From Desulfuromonadales bacterium (GTDB taxonomy: Bacteria; Desulfobacterota; Desulfuromonadia; Desulfuromonadales; UBA2294), in assembly GCA_030591795.1 (NCBI GenBank), contig JAUVAJ010000072.1:1-7621 (forward strand): a stretch of 7,621 bases of DNA. Reading direction: 5' to 3'. Position numbers and translations under genes: made by a program. Within the stretch, counting starts at the first letter, position 1, and each line of letters opens with the position of its first letter. The notes under the pieces were generated by a model that saw only the letters and a list, made by a program, of their open reading frames with translations, was not told the DNA's origin and did no database searches. This document shows, one piece after another, positions 1 to 6,728 of this stretch.

Positions 1-751
1 CGGCCAGAGTCAGGTTCTGGATATCGGTATCCCAACCGATTATAGGATTGCGGTAAGGGTGTACTGTAAAGGCGTTAGCCAGCAGGTTTTCATACAACAA
101 TCCACGGGGACTGCTATCGTAAGAACGGCGTCTTTCCTCCCGTATAACCTCTCGCTCGGTATAGAATTCACGTAAAACAGGATTTTTCATCCGATCCGAC
201 TCAATCGCTGCCCAGAGTTCAAACTTGTTGGCCGGCAGTGAAATCAAGTAAGAGGTTTGATCTTTACTGGTAAAAGCGTTGTAGCCGACGCCACCATTCT
301 CTGAATAGATTTTTGAAAATTCATCCTTAACGACAAAATTTTTATGTTCGGCCTGTAACTCCAGTAATCGCCGCTCAAGATCAGCGATAGACTGTGGATC
401 CTGACCATTATTTAGCCTCGCCGCATCAAGTCGGCTACCAACAGCTTCGATCTGATCCAGCAGCACTTTCTCGGCAGTAAAATCGACGGTGCCCAGTGTC
501 TCCGTCCCCTTAAACAACATATGCTCCAGCAGATGGGCAACACCTCGTGTGCGGTCGGTTTCATGCACTGAACCAACCCCCAGAGTGATATATGCTGAAA
601 ACGTCGGCGAGACATGACGCTCTACTACCAACAGCGTCAAGCCATTGGAAAAAGTGTGTTCACGAACCCGCTCGGCGAGTCCATTGCCTAAAACCAAAGT
701 CGGCATAACTAATATAAACAGGGATAAAACAAATGTAATAGATCGACTCAT
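1..751 (-). CDS. Exported zinc metallopeptidase, insulinase/M16 family (partial, N-terminal 250 residues)
   Basis: The reading frame starts at ATG 751 and runs off the window edge, so only the first M16 domain is seen. Residues 1-22 form a signal peptide (SRS, then a hydrophobic run ending LVLG), so the protein is probably periplasmic or outer-membrane associated. The inverted zinc motif HLLEH is at residues 73-77 (ligands H73 and H77, catalytic E76). The downstream motif EREVIREE is at 199-206, with E206 the expected third zinc ligand and E199 the second conserved acid by analogy with pitrilysin. H77 to E206 spans about 129 residues against roughly 76 in classical M16 enzymes. The extra part (about 90-150) is a charged, helix-rich insert seen in a bacterial M16 subgroup. 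Family members degrade peptides, but the substrate here is unknown. The ribosome binding site is weak (GAAAGTGA upstream of ATG). A separate promoter and an upstream terminator suggest it is transcribed apart from the kinase operon. Confidence 0.93.
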   Translation of the reverse strand, partial: MSRSITFVLSLFILVMPTLVLGNGLAERVREHTFSNGLTLLVVERHVSPTFSAYITLGVGSVHETDRTRGVAHLLEHMLFKGTETLGTVDFTAEKVLLDQIEAVGSRLDAARLNNGQDPQSIADLERRLLELQAEHKNFVVKDEFSKIYSENGGVGYNAFTSKDQTSYLISLPANKFELWAAIESDRMKNPVLREFYTEREVIREERRRSYDSSPRGLLYENLLANAFTVHPYRNPIIGWDTDIQNLTLA

Positions 752-802
752 TATGTTCACTTTCAACTGGCTAAAAATTCTATGAAAATATAAATTTCTC
801 AA

Positions 803-831
803 AGTATACACACAGTTTAGTGCTTGGTCGA
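803..831 (-). promoter_or_regulatory. Predicted sigma-70 type promoter for the M16 peptidase gene
   Basis: Read on the minus strand there is a -10 box TATACT (808-803) and a -35-like box TCGACC (831-826, four of six to TTGACA), separated by exactly 17 bases. It lies downstream of the terminator at 855-894 and would give a leader of about 45 nt before the ATG at 751. This is a consensus match by eye only. Confidence 0.5.
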
Positions 832-854
832 GCAGGAGAATCGATGATACCGAT

Positions 855-894
855 TAAAAAAATGCCCCATTCCGAAGGAGGGCTGGAATGGGGC
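855..894 (-). terminator. Strong rho-independent terminator on the minus strand
   Basis: A perfect 10-bp inverted repeat, GCCCCATTCC (864-873) against GGAATGGGGC (885-894), encloses an 11-base loop. On the minus strand the stem is followed after one A by seven T residues (862-856). There is no T tract on the plus-strand side, so termination acts on leftward transcripts, either from the kinase-regulator operon or from a separate RNA starting in the gap. The minus-strand loop reads AGCCCTCCTTC, which contains the anti-Shine-Dalgarno heptamer CCTCCTT. Confidence 0.88.
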
Positions 895-991
895 GAAGGT
901 GATCCGACCGGGGGGCGGTCGAACCATAAATCTTTTCACTTCCGTGCTTGAACATGTCGACGTGACATCTTCAGCATCTGCAAACCTGAAG
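855..991 (-). ncRNA. Candidate structured RNA ending in the terminator (small RNA, 3'-UTR element or leader attenuator)
   Basis: The 380-base stretch between the response regulator and the peptidase has no credible gene. Its minus strand carries four consecutive inverted repeats. CTTCAG/CTGAAG pairs 986-991 with 969-974. ATGTC/GACAT pairs 964-968 with 954-958. A perfect 6-bp CGACCG/CGGTCG stem at 905-921 has a CCCCC loop. The terminator stem at 864-894 has a CCTCCTT-containing loop. Two successive C-rich loops recall bacterial small RNAs that pair with Shine-Dalgarno sequences. A weak promoter-like pair, TTGTAC (1074-1069) and CATAAG (1051-1046) with 17-base spacing, could start an independent transcript of about 180 nt. 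The element could instead be processed from the operon 3' UTR or act as a leader upstream of the peptidase gene. I matched it to no known RNA family. Confidence 0.38.
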
Positions 992-1132
992 CCAAAATCG
1001 AAGAATACAACACTGCGCTGGCAAACTATTGATTTACTTAGAGAACTTATGAACTACATAAAAATCATGTACAACCTGACCAAGTGTAAGCATGGTTGTT
1101 TTTCGCCGACTGGCTAAATTCAGCCACACAGG

Positions 1133-2518
1133 TCAATCAGGGTCGAGATCATACTTGCCTAACTTGTAGCGTAAAGTACCCCGTGGAACATTTAAAATTC
1201 TCGAGGTCTTTGCAACGTTACCACCGGAAATCTCGAGCGCCTTTTCAATATACTGTTTTTCAATATCACCAATGACATCATCAAGCGCAATCCCTTCTGA
1301 CGGAATTTCAAGCGCTACAGATGTTTCAGTCATCGGTGCTCCGCCCCAGATCTCAGTCGGCAGATGCTCTGGTTGAATAACGATATCATTGTGCATAATG
1401 CAAATCCGCTCAATAACATTGCGTAATTCGCGGACATTACCCGGCCATGAATATCGCTTGAACAGATCCAGGGCATCCCGGGAGATCTCTCGGATCTTTT
1501 TATTAAAATCCCGACTGAAGCGTTGAATAAAAAAATCGAGCAGCGGCAAAACGTCTTCACGTCGTTCGCGCAGCGGTGGGATATGAATGGGGAAAACATT
1601 CAGGCGGTAATACAGATCCTCCCGAAACACCTTTTCATCAATAGCAGTTTTCACATTACGGTTGGTCGCAGCAATAACCCGGACATCAATTTCTATATTC
1701 CGCGTACCACCGAGGCGTCTGATTTTACGATCTTCCAATACCCTAAGTAATTTCACCTGCAGGTTAAGATCCATCTCGCCGATTTCATCGAGAAAAATTG
1801 TGCCGCCATTCGCCTCTTCAAACAGACCAATTTTGCGACTCTTGGCATCAGTAAAAGCACCTTTTTCATGCCCGAACAGTTCAGTTTCGAGTAAATTAAA
1901 GGGTAACGAGCCGCAGTTAATCTCGATGAAAGGTTTTTCTTTCCGCGGTGAAAGATTGTGAATCGCCTGGGCAACCAATTCCTTGCCAGTGCCACTCTCA
2001 CCAGTAATCAGAACCGTTGCCGACTCATGCTTGGCCACTTCACGCACTTGCCGCGAAACCTGCATCAACTCCTGACTCGACCCGACCATTTTTGTTTCAT
2101 CAAGCAGCTTTGGATCATTATTCTCCCGGCGTAATTGTCGAACTTCTCGGCGCAGATGCTGGGTTTCGAGAGCCAACCGAACAATAAGGCGAATGGCATC
2201 AGCTTTAAATGGTTTTTTTATATAATCGTAAGCGCCCATTTTGATCGCCTCGACAGCACTTTCGACCGTGCCATACCCGGTGATAATAATAACCAGCACC
2301 CCGGGGTCGATTTCCCTCATCTGCTGCAACACATCGAGCCCGCTGGTAGCACCAAGATTCAGATCTAACAGAACCAGATCGATCTCTTCATCATTCAGCT
2401 GCTGTACAGCGTCCTCAGGGCTTTCAGTCGAAAACGGCCGATAACCATCCTCAGTAAGAATCCGTTCCAGATTTTCACGAATAAAGGCTTCGTCATCAAC
2501 AATCAGTATTTTTTCCAT
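1133..2518 (-). CDS. Sigma-54-dependent two-component response regulator (NtrC/AtoC/ZraR family)
   Basis: A complete 461-residue protein with the three-domain NtrC layout. The receiver domain (about 1-120) has acidic residues D8/D9, phospho-acceptor D52 in LVLLDLNLG, T80 and K102 before P103. The AAA+ domain (about 143-375) has Walker A GESGTGKE at 173-180, the sigma-54-contacting loop GAFTDA at 220-225, Walker B IFLDE with D244-E245, probable arginine fingers R299 and R305 in FREDLYYRLN, and SWPGNVREL at 357-365. A Fis-type helix-turn-helix closes the protein (about 413-456, GGNVAKTSRILNVPRGTLRYKL region). It should bind upstream DNA after phosphorylation and open sigma-54 promoters. The only deviation in a core motif is GAFTDA for GAFTGA, a change I believe occurs naturally in this subgroup. 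The start is supported by AAGGA six bases before ATG. It lies 98 bases after the histidine kinase gene, its likely partner. The target genes are unknown, but the operon's own sigma-54 promoter is a candidate. Confidence 0.96.
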   Translation of the reverse strand: MEKILIVDDEAFIRENLERILTEDGYRPFSTESPEDAVQQLNDEEIDLVLLDLNLGATSGLDVLQQMREIDPGVLVIIITGYGTVESAVEAIKMGAYDYIKKPFKADAIRLIVRLALETQHLRREVRQLRRENNDPKLLDETKMVGSSQELMQVSRQVREVAKHESATVLITGESGTGKELVAQAIHNLSPRKEKPFIEINCGSLPFNLLETELFGHEKGAFTDAKSRKIGLFEEANGGTIFLDEIGEMDLNLQVKLLRVLEDRKIRRLGGTRNIEIDVRVIAATNRNVKTAIDEKVFREDLYYRLNVFPIHIPPLRERREDVLPLLDFFIQRFSRDFNKKIREISRDALDLFKRYSWPGNVRELRNVIERICIMHNDIVIQPEHLPTEIWGGAPMTETSVALEIPSEGIALDDVIGDIEKQYIEKALEISGGNVAKTSRILNVPRGTLRYKLGKYDLDPD

Positions 2519-2577
2519 CGTTTATCCTTGATAATATTGTTCTTGCTTCAACCAATCAATTCATAAGGCCACTAAAC

Positions 2578-2610
2578 GAGTTAATCATAACTCTACGGCG
2601 GATTCCCGCC
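2578..2610 (-). other. Two tandem hairpins in the kinase-regulator intergenic gap
   Basis: Just after the kinase stop codon the minus strand reads GGCGG-GAAT-CCGCC (2610-2597), then GAGTTA-TGAT-TAACTC (2593-2578). Both are perfect stems with four-base loops, three bases apart. No T tract follows, so neither looks like an intrinsic terminator. They end about 59 bases before the regulator ATG. They could affect mRNA processing or stability and so set the kinase to regulator ratio. That role is inference. Confidence 0.4.
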
Positions 2611-2616
2611 ACTCAA

Positions 2617-5145
2617 TCAGCCCGTGAGAATGCCGGTAAGATTCCGCTCCGGATCGACCGGGAACACTAAAACAAAGGTTGTACCTTCGTTTACGCGACT
2701 CTCCACTTCAATTGAGCCACCATGATCAGAAATAATATTATGCGTAATTGCAAGACCGAGGCCGGAACCACCACCCTTAGTGGTAAAAAATGGGTCAAAA
2801 ATTTTATCAAGATTCTCCAACAGTATTCCAATACCGCTATCACGAATAGTAATACTGACGCCCTGTGGCCACTGTTCAACGACAACGTTCAACTCGCCAC
2901 CATCCGGCATCGAATCAAGAGCGTTATTGAGCAGGTTCAAAAAAGCCTGTTTCAGCTTGTCATGATCAATTGGCACTAACGGCAGTGTGTCTGATATTTG
3001 CGCAACAAGATCAACACCGGACTTTTCACACTGTTTCTGTATTAGGAACAGCGTTTCACGCATAATCTTGCTGATGTTATCCGGCTTCCTGACAACTGGC
3101 GGGAGTGTTGCAAAGTGCAACAGCTCATTGACCAACCCTTCAAGGCGCTCAATTTCGCCGAGCGCACGGCGGATCAGGGTTTGATCTTCATCGCGATCCA
3201 GGAGTCGATCGTGTAAATCGTCAAGCAACAGGCTTACACCGGTTAACGGATTGCGGATTTCATGGGCAATCCCAGCTGAAAGTCGCCCGAGAGACGCGAG
3301 TCGATCAACCCTGGCCATCTTTCGCCGGATTTCGACCCGCTCAGTCAAATCTTCAAAGGTCAGCAACCAGCCCTGGGTTCCGTCACCAGACATTGGTAAA
3401 GCAGCGAGACGGTAAGTCCTGATTCCGGCTTCTCTTTCAATTTCAAGATAACGACTCCATGACTGGTTCTCAGCCGCTTTCAACCCATCCTGCAACGGCG
3501 ACAGTAATTCCGGCAAATCGGACAAGACAACATCGAGACCATGACCGGCCGATTCATTATCAACGCCCAGCATTCTTGCAGCCGGTCCGTTGTAAGAAGT
3601 TAAATTTTCTTCTGCATCGAGAGTTAAGATACCCATCTCGACATGTTCAAAAATTGTCTCTTTAAAGTTTCTTTCCTGGAGAATTTCCTGCCTGGAGCGG
3701 CGAAGTTCGCGTAATGATCGCAACAGACGACTACGCCTCTCATTCAGTTCACGCGCCATGTCATTAAACGAATCAGCCAATTCACCGATTTCATCGTCAC
3801 TGTCAACGATGATTTCCGAGACCTGGCGACCACGTGCCATACTGCGCGTCCCCTCGATCAGGTCACGCAACGGACCGGTAATATTACCTGAGATATGTAA
3901 GGCAACGACAAAAACAATAAGCAGGGTGAGACTTATCATCAAGGTCGAACCACGGGCAAATTGCGCAATCTCCCGACGAATCATTTCAGAGGCTGAAGCT
4001 GCAGCACTGTGAAACTGCTGCACCTCTGCCCCGATAGTTACACCGCCAAACACCCCTGTGCGCTGATAGTCACCCGTCTCATAGAAGATAGGAGCATAGG
4101 CCATGATTTTGCGCGAGCCGCCGATATTGGTAACATCGACGACACCGGATTTTCCGCTCGTTACCGCTGTAGCGGCTTCAGGGTAATTGGTATGAACAAA
4201 TCCTGCCAAAAACAGATTGAACGGAATACGGCCTGATTTAATCTGTTCAGGCGATGAGCGCTCTGTGTAAGATGGATAGAGAAACCCCTGATCATCAAGT
4301 CCCCGGATATCCCAATATTTTGGATGTGTAATCATCCAACCTTCATCATCAAACATGAAAGCGTAATTGCCGCTAGCATAAGATGGAAACAGAACAAAAT
4401 TTTCTTCAGTCGGGGTAATGTGTTGAGTAAATTCCATCAAGTGACGATGATCAAGCGACAGAACCACCATTGCGGTAAACTTGCCACTCTGGTCATACAC
4501 CGGAGATGCGAATCGAACCACCCCCTTGTAGTGCTCACCTTCAATAGCTGCCTCGGGAGTCAGAGCAGTGCCGAGCTGTTGCTGTTTGCTAACATGCCAA
4601 CCGGTCAGGTGGGAGGTATAAATTTCGTCGGGGGGGAGCTGACGAGCGTGATGAAAATAGTCTTCAGACAAGTATGTGGTGTTGGCAGGGTCAGCTACAT
4701 TGCGAAGCTCATGACTCAATTCGCCGTTGACTATCCGTATTAGTTCCTGGCCATTGCGATCGATATAGGCCAGCTCTTCGTAAAGTGACAGGTTCTCCCT
4801 GATTTCCTGAGGTTGTGTATTTGTTCCACCTCGATACCAGACAGGGCGAACATGTTGGCGGGAAAATTCAAGGTAATTCTCTGCAATTGGTGAAAGTAAT
4901 TTCAGGCTGCCAAGGTCACCTTCAATATCATGCAGCAACGTCGAAACACTGGCAGCAATATTTTCGGCACGTAAAACCAGCGCATGTACAGCCTGCGCAT
5001 CGAGTGCCTCAGCCGTATTCTGCCGCAGCATTTTTTCAACCGTCTGCAGGCTCCGGCTGGAATTAAAGGAGAGTAAAATCAGTGGGATCAAGGAAAGAGA
5101 CCAGAAGGCAAACAGGACCCTCTTTCTGAGGTTAAGACGTCGCAT
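2617..5145 (-). CDS. Membrane sensor histidine kinase with periplasmic Cache-like sensor, HAMP and PAS domains
   Basis: A complete 842-residue kinase. The first membrane segment is at about 12-28. A periplasmic region of about 370 residues follows (29-398) and looks like a double Cache sensor: a distal module around [15 protein letters not shown] (127-141) to VVLSLDH (227-233), and a proximal module around [15 protein letters not shown] (261-275). The second membrane segment is at about 400-420, then HAMP (about 420-475), a helical linker and PAS (about 492-605). The HisKA H-box [13 protein letters not shown] has phospho-acceptor H628. The ATPase domain has N-box [10 protein letters not shown] (N741), G1 DSGIGI (769-774), F-box [10 protein letters not shown] (781-790) and G2 GSGLGLAI (793-800). 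All catalytic motifs are intact. The ATG has only a weak upstream AGG, but an in-frame stop lies upstream with no alternative start between. Its gene precedes the sigma-54 response regulator, so phosphotransfer to that protein is expected. The ligand is unknown. Confidence 0.96.
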   Translation of the reverse strand: MRRLNLRKRVLFAFWSLSLIPLILLSFNSSRSLQTVEKMLRQNTAEALDAQAVHALVLRAENIAASVSTLLHDIEGDLGSLKLLSPIAENYLEFSRQHVRPVWYRGGTNTQPQEIRENLSLYEELAYIDRNGQELIRIVNGELSHELRNVADPANTTYLSEDYFHHARQLPPDEIYTSHLTGWHVSKQQQLGTALTPEAAIEGEHYKGVVRFASPVYDQSGKFTAMVVLSLDHRHLMEFTQHITPTEENFVLFPSYASGNYAFMFDDEGWMITHPKYWDIRGLDDQGFLYPSYTERSSPEQIKSGRIPFNLFLAGFVHTNYPEAATAVTSGKSGVVDVTNIGGSRKIMAYAPIFYETGDYQRTGVFGGVTIGAEVQQFHSAAASASEMIRREIAQFARGSTLMISLTLLIVFVVALHISGNITGPLRDLIEGTRSMARGRQVSEIIVDSDDEIGELADSFNDMARELNERRSRLLRSLRELRRSRQEILQERNFKETIFEHVEMGILTLDAEENLTSYNGPAARMLGVDNESAGHGLDVVLSDLPELLSPLQDGLKAAENQSWSRYLEIEREAGIRTYRLAALPMSGDGTQGWLLTFEDLTERVEIRRKMARVDRLASLGRLSAGIAHEIRNPLTGVSLLLDDLHDRLLDRDEDQTLIRRALGEIERLEGLVNELLHFATLPPVVRKPDNISKIMRETLFLIQKQCEKSGVDLVAQISDTLPLVPIDHDKLKQAFLNLLNNALDSMPDGGELNVVVEQWPQGVSITIRDSGIGILLENLDKIFDPFFTTKGGGSGLGLAITHNIISDHGGSIEVESRVNEGTTFVLVFPVDPERNLTGILTG

Positions 5146-5217
5146 CGAGCGACTATAACCTGATCCCGGAAGAAGAGACAGCTAAAGTGCGTTGCTGATT
5201 AAAATAGAAGTGTGTAA

Positions 5218-5448
5218 TTACTGGCGAGAACGAAGAAACAGCAGCCGAGAGTTGATTGCCAGAGGCAAAAAATCGGTCTGTTTTTTCAGCGCATCATCAA
5301 GCGTCAAACCATCATTGATGATGACGTCATAAGTATCGAGAACTGTCTTGGCAATATGACTGCCGTCAGGTCGACTATAGATGAGAATTTCGTATCGATT
5401 ACCACTGACCGGGACGGCACATTTATGGACAAGTGTTTCAGTTTCCAT
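5218..5448 (-). CDS. Small uncharacterised protein (76 aa), first gene of the kinase-regulator operon
   Basis: I do not recognise this protein. I start it at the ATG at 5448 (METETLVHK...) because GGAGGG lies four bases upstream. A longer frame from GTG 5463 would place that ribosome binding site inside the coding sequence. The product is soluble, with no signal peptide or membrane segment. It has a probable beta-rich first half (YEILIYSRPDGSHIAKT, 19-35), a central DVIINDG (41-47), and a helical TLDDALKKQ segment (49-57). It ends basic and hydrophobic (SRLLFLRSRQ). There is one cysteine (C10). The gene lies between the sigma-54 promoter and the kinase, 72 bases before the kinase ATG with no terminator between, so co-transcription is likely. 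A regulatory or accessory role in the signalling pathway is a guess from position only. Confidence 0.75.
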   Translation of the reverse strand: METETLVHKCAVPVSGNRYEILIYSRPDGSHIAKTVLDTYDVIINDGLTLDDALKKQTDFLPLAINSRLLFLRSRQ

Positions 5449-5452
5449 TATT

Positions 5453-5458
5453 CCCTCC
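5453..5458 (-). promoter_or_regulatory. Ribosome binding site that sets the start of the 76-aa gene
   Basis: GGAGGG on the minus strand ends four bases before ATG 5448. It is among the strongest Shine-Dalgarno matches in the window and rules in favour of the inner ATG over the GTG at 5463. Confidence 0.75.
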
Positions 5459-5505
5459 ACCACAATGTCGTAAAACAGACATACTCACTGTATAAGTGGA
5501 GAAAG

Positions 5506-5521
5506 AGCAAATATCTTGCCA
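5506..5521 (-). promoter_or_regulatory. Sigma-54 (-24/-12) promoter of the small protein-kinase-regulator operon
   Basis: On the minus strand, 5521-5506 reads TGGCAAGATATTTGCT. Compared with the sigma-54 consensus TGGCACG-N4-TTGCW there is one mismatch (A for C in the -24 element). The invariant GG and GC dinucleotides have the required spacing. The predicted start is about 5495, giving a leader of about 47 nt before ATG 5448. The promoter precedes an operon that itself encodes a sigma-54 activator, which suggests autoregulation. Confidence 0.75.
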
Positions 5522-5575
5522 AAAGACATTCACTATACAATTTTCTAGATAAACAGTTGAAATCAGTACAGGAAA

Positions 5576-5643
5576 AAGAGTGTCGAATTAAAGGGAGCCA
5601 ATAAAACAAGTAAAAGGACTGACAAGAGTGCGTGAAAACACTT
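5576..5643 (-). promoter_or_regulatory. Possible upstream activator sites for the sigma-54 promoter
   Basis: On the plus strand AAGAGTG occurs at 5576-5582 and again at 5624-5630. The second copy is followed by the inverted half-site CACTT at 5639-5643. These lie about 81-148 bases upstream of the predicted start at 5495, the usual distance for enhancer binding by NtrC-type regulators. The half-sites are short and imperfect, so the call is tentative. Confidence 0.22.
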
Positions 5644-5674
5644 AAATCATAAACAGGCTAACGCTACAGACAAT

Positions 5675-6643
5675 CTATTTACGCCTGTTGACAACATAAT
5701 CGGCAACGCTCTCCAAAGACTCACGGACTTCAGATGGTGGGAATATCTGTAAATGCTGTTTGGCTTGAAGCGCCATTTCAAGCGCACGCTTACGGGTGTA
5801 ATCAATACCTCCGTAATTATCGATCAGACTGATGACATAGCTCAGATCAGAATCGCCCAACGCCTCTTTTTCAACGATCTCAGCTAACGCCGTACGCTCC
5901 TCAGTCGTGCATTGACGCAAGACATGGATTAACGGCAGGGTCATCTTCCCCTCTTCCAGATCATGTCCCTGAGCCTTACCAAATTCGGCTTCATCGGCAA
6001 TATAATCCAGAGCATCATCCATCAATTGAAAAGCTATGCCGATATCCATACCATAACTGGACAAAGCCTCTTTTTCCGCCCCCTCAAGACCGCCAAGAGC
6101 AGCGCCAACACGACAAGCAGCAGAAATCAGAATCGCAGTTTTATCACGAATAACATTCAGATAATGTTCTTCATCAAGATCGAGATCACAGGTGCTGATC
6201 AGTTGCAAGACTTCACCCTCGGCCATCTGCGTAGTTGCATCCGACAGGGTTTGCAGGATTTCCAGGTTGCCAACCCGAACCATGATTGAAAATGATTTGG
6301 CAAACAGGAAGTCACCAACCAGAACAGAGGCTTCATTACCCCATACAGCATTCGCCGACTCTTGACCACGGCGTAAAATAGCGCTGTCAACGACATCATC
6401 GTGCAATAAGGTCGCGGTGTGAATAAATTCGACGACGCTGGCAAGTCCGATATGTTGGTCGCCACTGTAGTTGGCCAGACGAGCAGACAACAGTAGAAGC
6501 ATAGGGCGAATCCGCTTGCCCCCACTGGAAAAAACATATTCACCGACCTTACGAATCATATAAACATCTGACTCGAGATCTCGTTTGAATTGTTTTTCGA
6601 CCAATTTCAGGTCATCCTGCAGTAAATTGAGAACACGTTCCAT
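5675..6643 (-). CDS. ispB: Long-chain trans-polyprenyl diphosphate synthase (octaprenyl diphosphate synthase type)
   Basis: A complete 322-residue class I prenyltransferase that condenses isopentenyl diphosphate onto an allylic primer to build the quinone side chain (menaquinone or ubiquinone). It acts in the cytosol. GGKRIRP (41-47) binds diphosphate. The first aspartate-rich motif is HDDVVD (D82, D83, D86), followed by the RRG arginines at 91-92. K168-T169 and DLEEGKMTLPL (228-238) are conserved. The second aspartate motif is DDALD (D209, D210, D213). IEFIHTATLLHDDVVD-like and AEGEVLQL segments closely resemble E. coli IspB. The small residue A77, five before the first motif, fits a long-chain product, though the exact chain length cannot be read from sequence. 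The ATG follows a weak GGGTG ribosome site. It lies between two kinase genes, 85 bases after the partial kinase. I found no clear terminator after it, so read-through into the kinase operon is possible. Confidence 0.95.
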   Translation of the reverse strand: MERVLNLLQDDLKLVEKQFKRDLESDVYMIRKVGEYVFSSGGKRIRPMLLLLSARLANYSGDQHIGLASVVEFIHTATLLHDDVVDSAILRRGQESANAVWGNEASVLVGDFLFAKSFSIMVRVGNLEILQTLSDATTQMAEGEVLQLISTCDLDLDEEHYLNVIRDKTAILISAACRVGAALGGLEGAEKEALSSYGMDIGIAFQLMDDALDYIADEAEFGKAQGHDLEEGKMTLPLIHVLRQCTTEERTALAEIVEKEALGDSDLSYVISLIDNYGGIDYTRKRALEMALQAKQHLQIFPPSEVRESLESVADYVVNRRK

Positions 6644-6728
6644 TGATTAGCACCCAATAGGTCTAGAACTTAAGAGAAAGTATTTATTAAAAAATTGTGA
6701 CCATCCTAAAGAATCGTACAGAACAATG

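Noticed and set aside
875..902. Plus-strand perfect Shine-Dalgarno AAGGAGG (875-881) six bases before an ATG (888), encoding only four residues then stop
   Set aside because: The match is the complement of the terminator loop, and the frame M-G-R-R-stop is too short to support as a gene. It is better explained as an anti-Shine-Dalgarno loop on the minus strand.
919..925. GGTTCGA on the minus strand, resembling a tRNA T-loop
   Set aside because: The flanking bases do not form the required 5-bp T stem, and no acceptor, D or anticodon arms are present.
817..927. Minus-strand 36-codon frame (MVRPPPGRITF...) running through both C-rich hairpins
   Set aside because: It has no well-placed ribosome binding site, its proline and glycine content comes from the GC-rich stems, and it runs through the terminator.
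899..1117. Plus-strand open frame of 72 codons starting at GTG 899
   Set aside because: It begins inside a hairpin, has no recognisable domain, and overlaps the structured minus-strand RNA. Its composition looks non-coding.
1111..1126. TGGCT/AGCCA hairpin right after the response regulator stop as its terminator
   Set aside because: The 5-bp stem is followed on the minus strand by GTCGGCGAAAAAC, not a T tract. The stronger terminator is at 855-894.
4324..4743. Plus-strand 139-codon open frame
   Set aside because: It is antisense to the sensor region of the 842-aa kinase, with no ribosome site and no recognisable protein features.
5449..5463. GTG 5463 as start of the small protein (81 residues)
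   Set aside because: The strong GGAGGG site lies inside that extension and is correctly spaced for ATG 5448.
5546..5674. Search for an intrinsic terminator after ispB
   Set aside because: Only short imperfect dyads (such as AGTG/CACT) without a T tract were found, so no terminator is called.
6644..6728. Possible promoter for ispB in the 85-base gap
   Set aside because: TTCTTT and TAATAA with an 18-base spacer is the best pair seen and is too weak to support in an AT-rich stretch.
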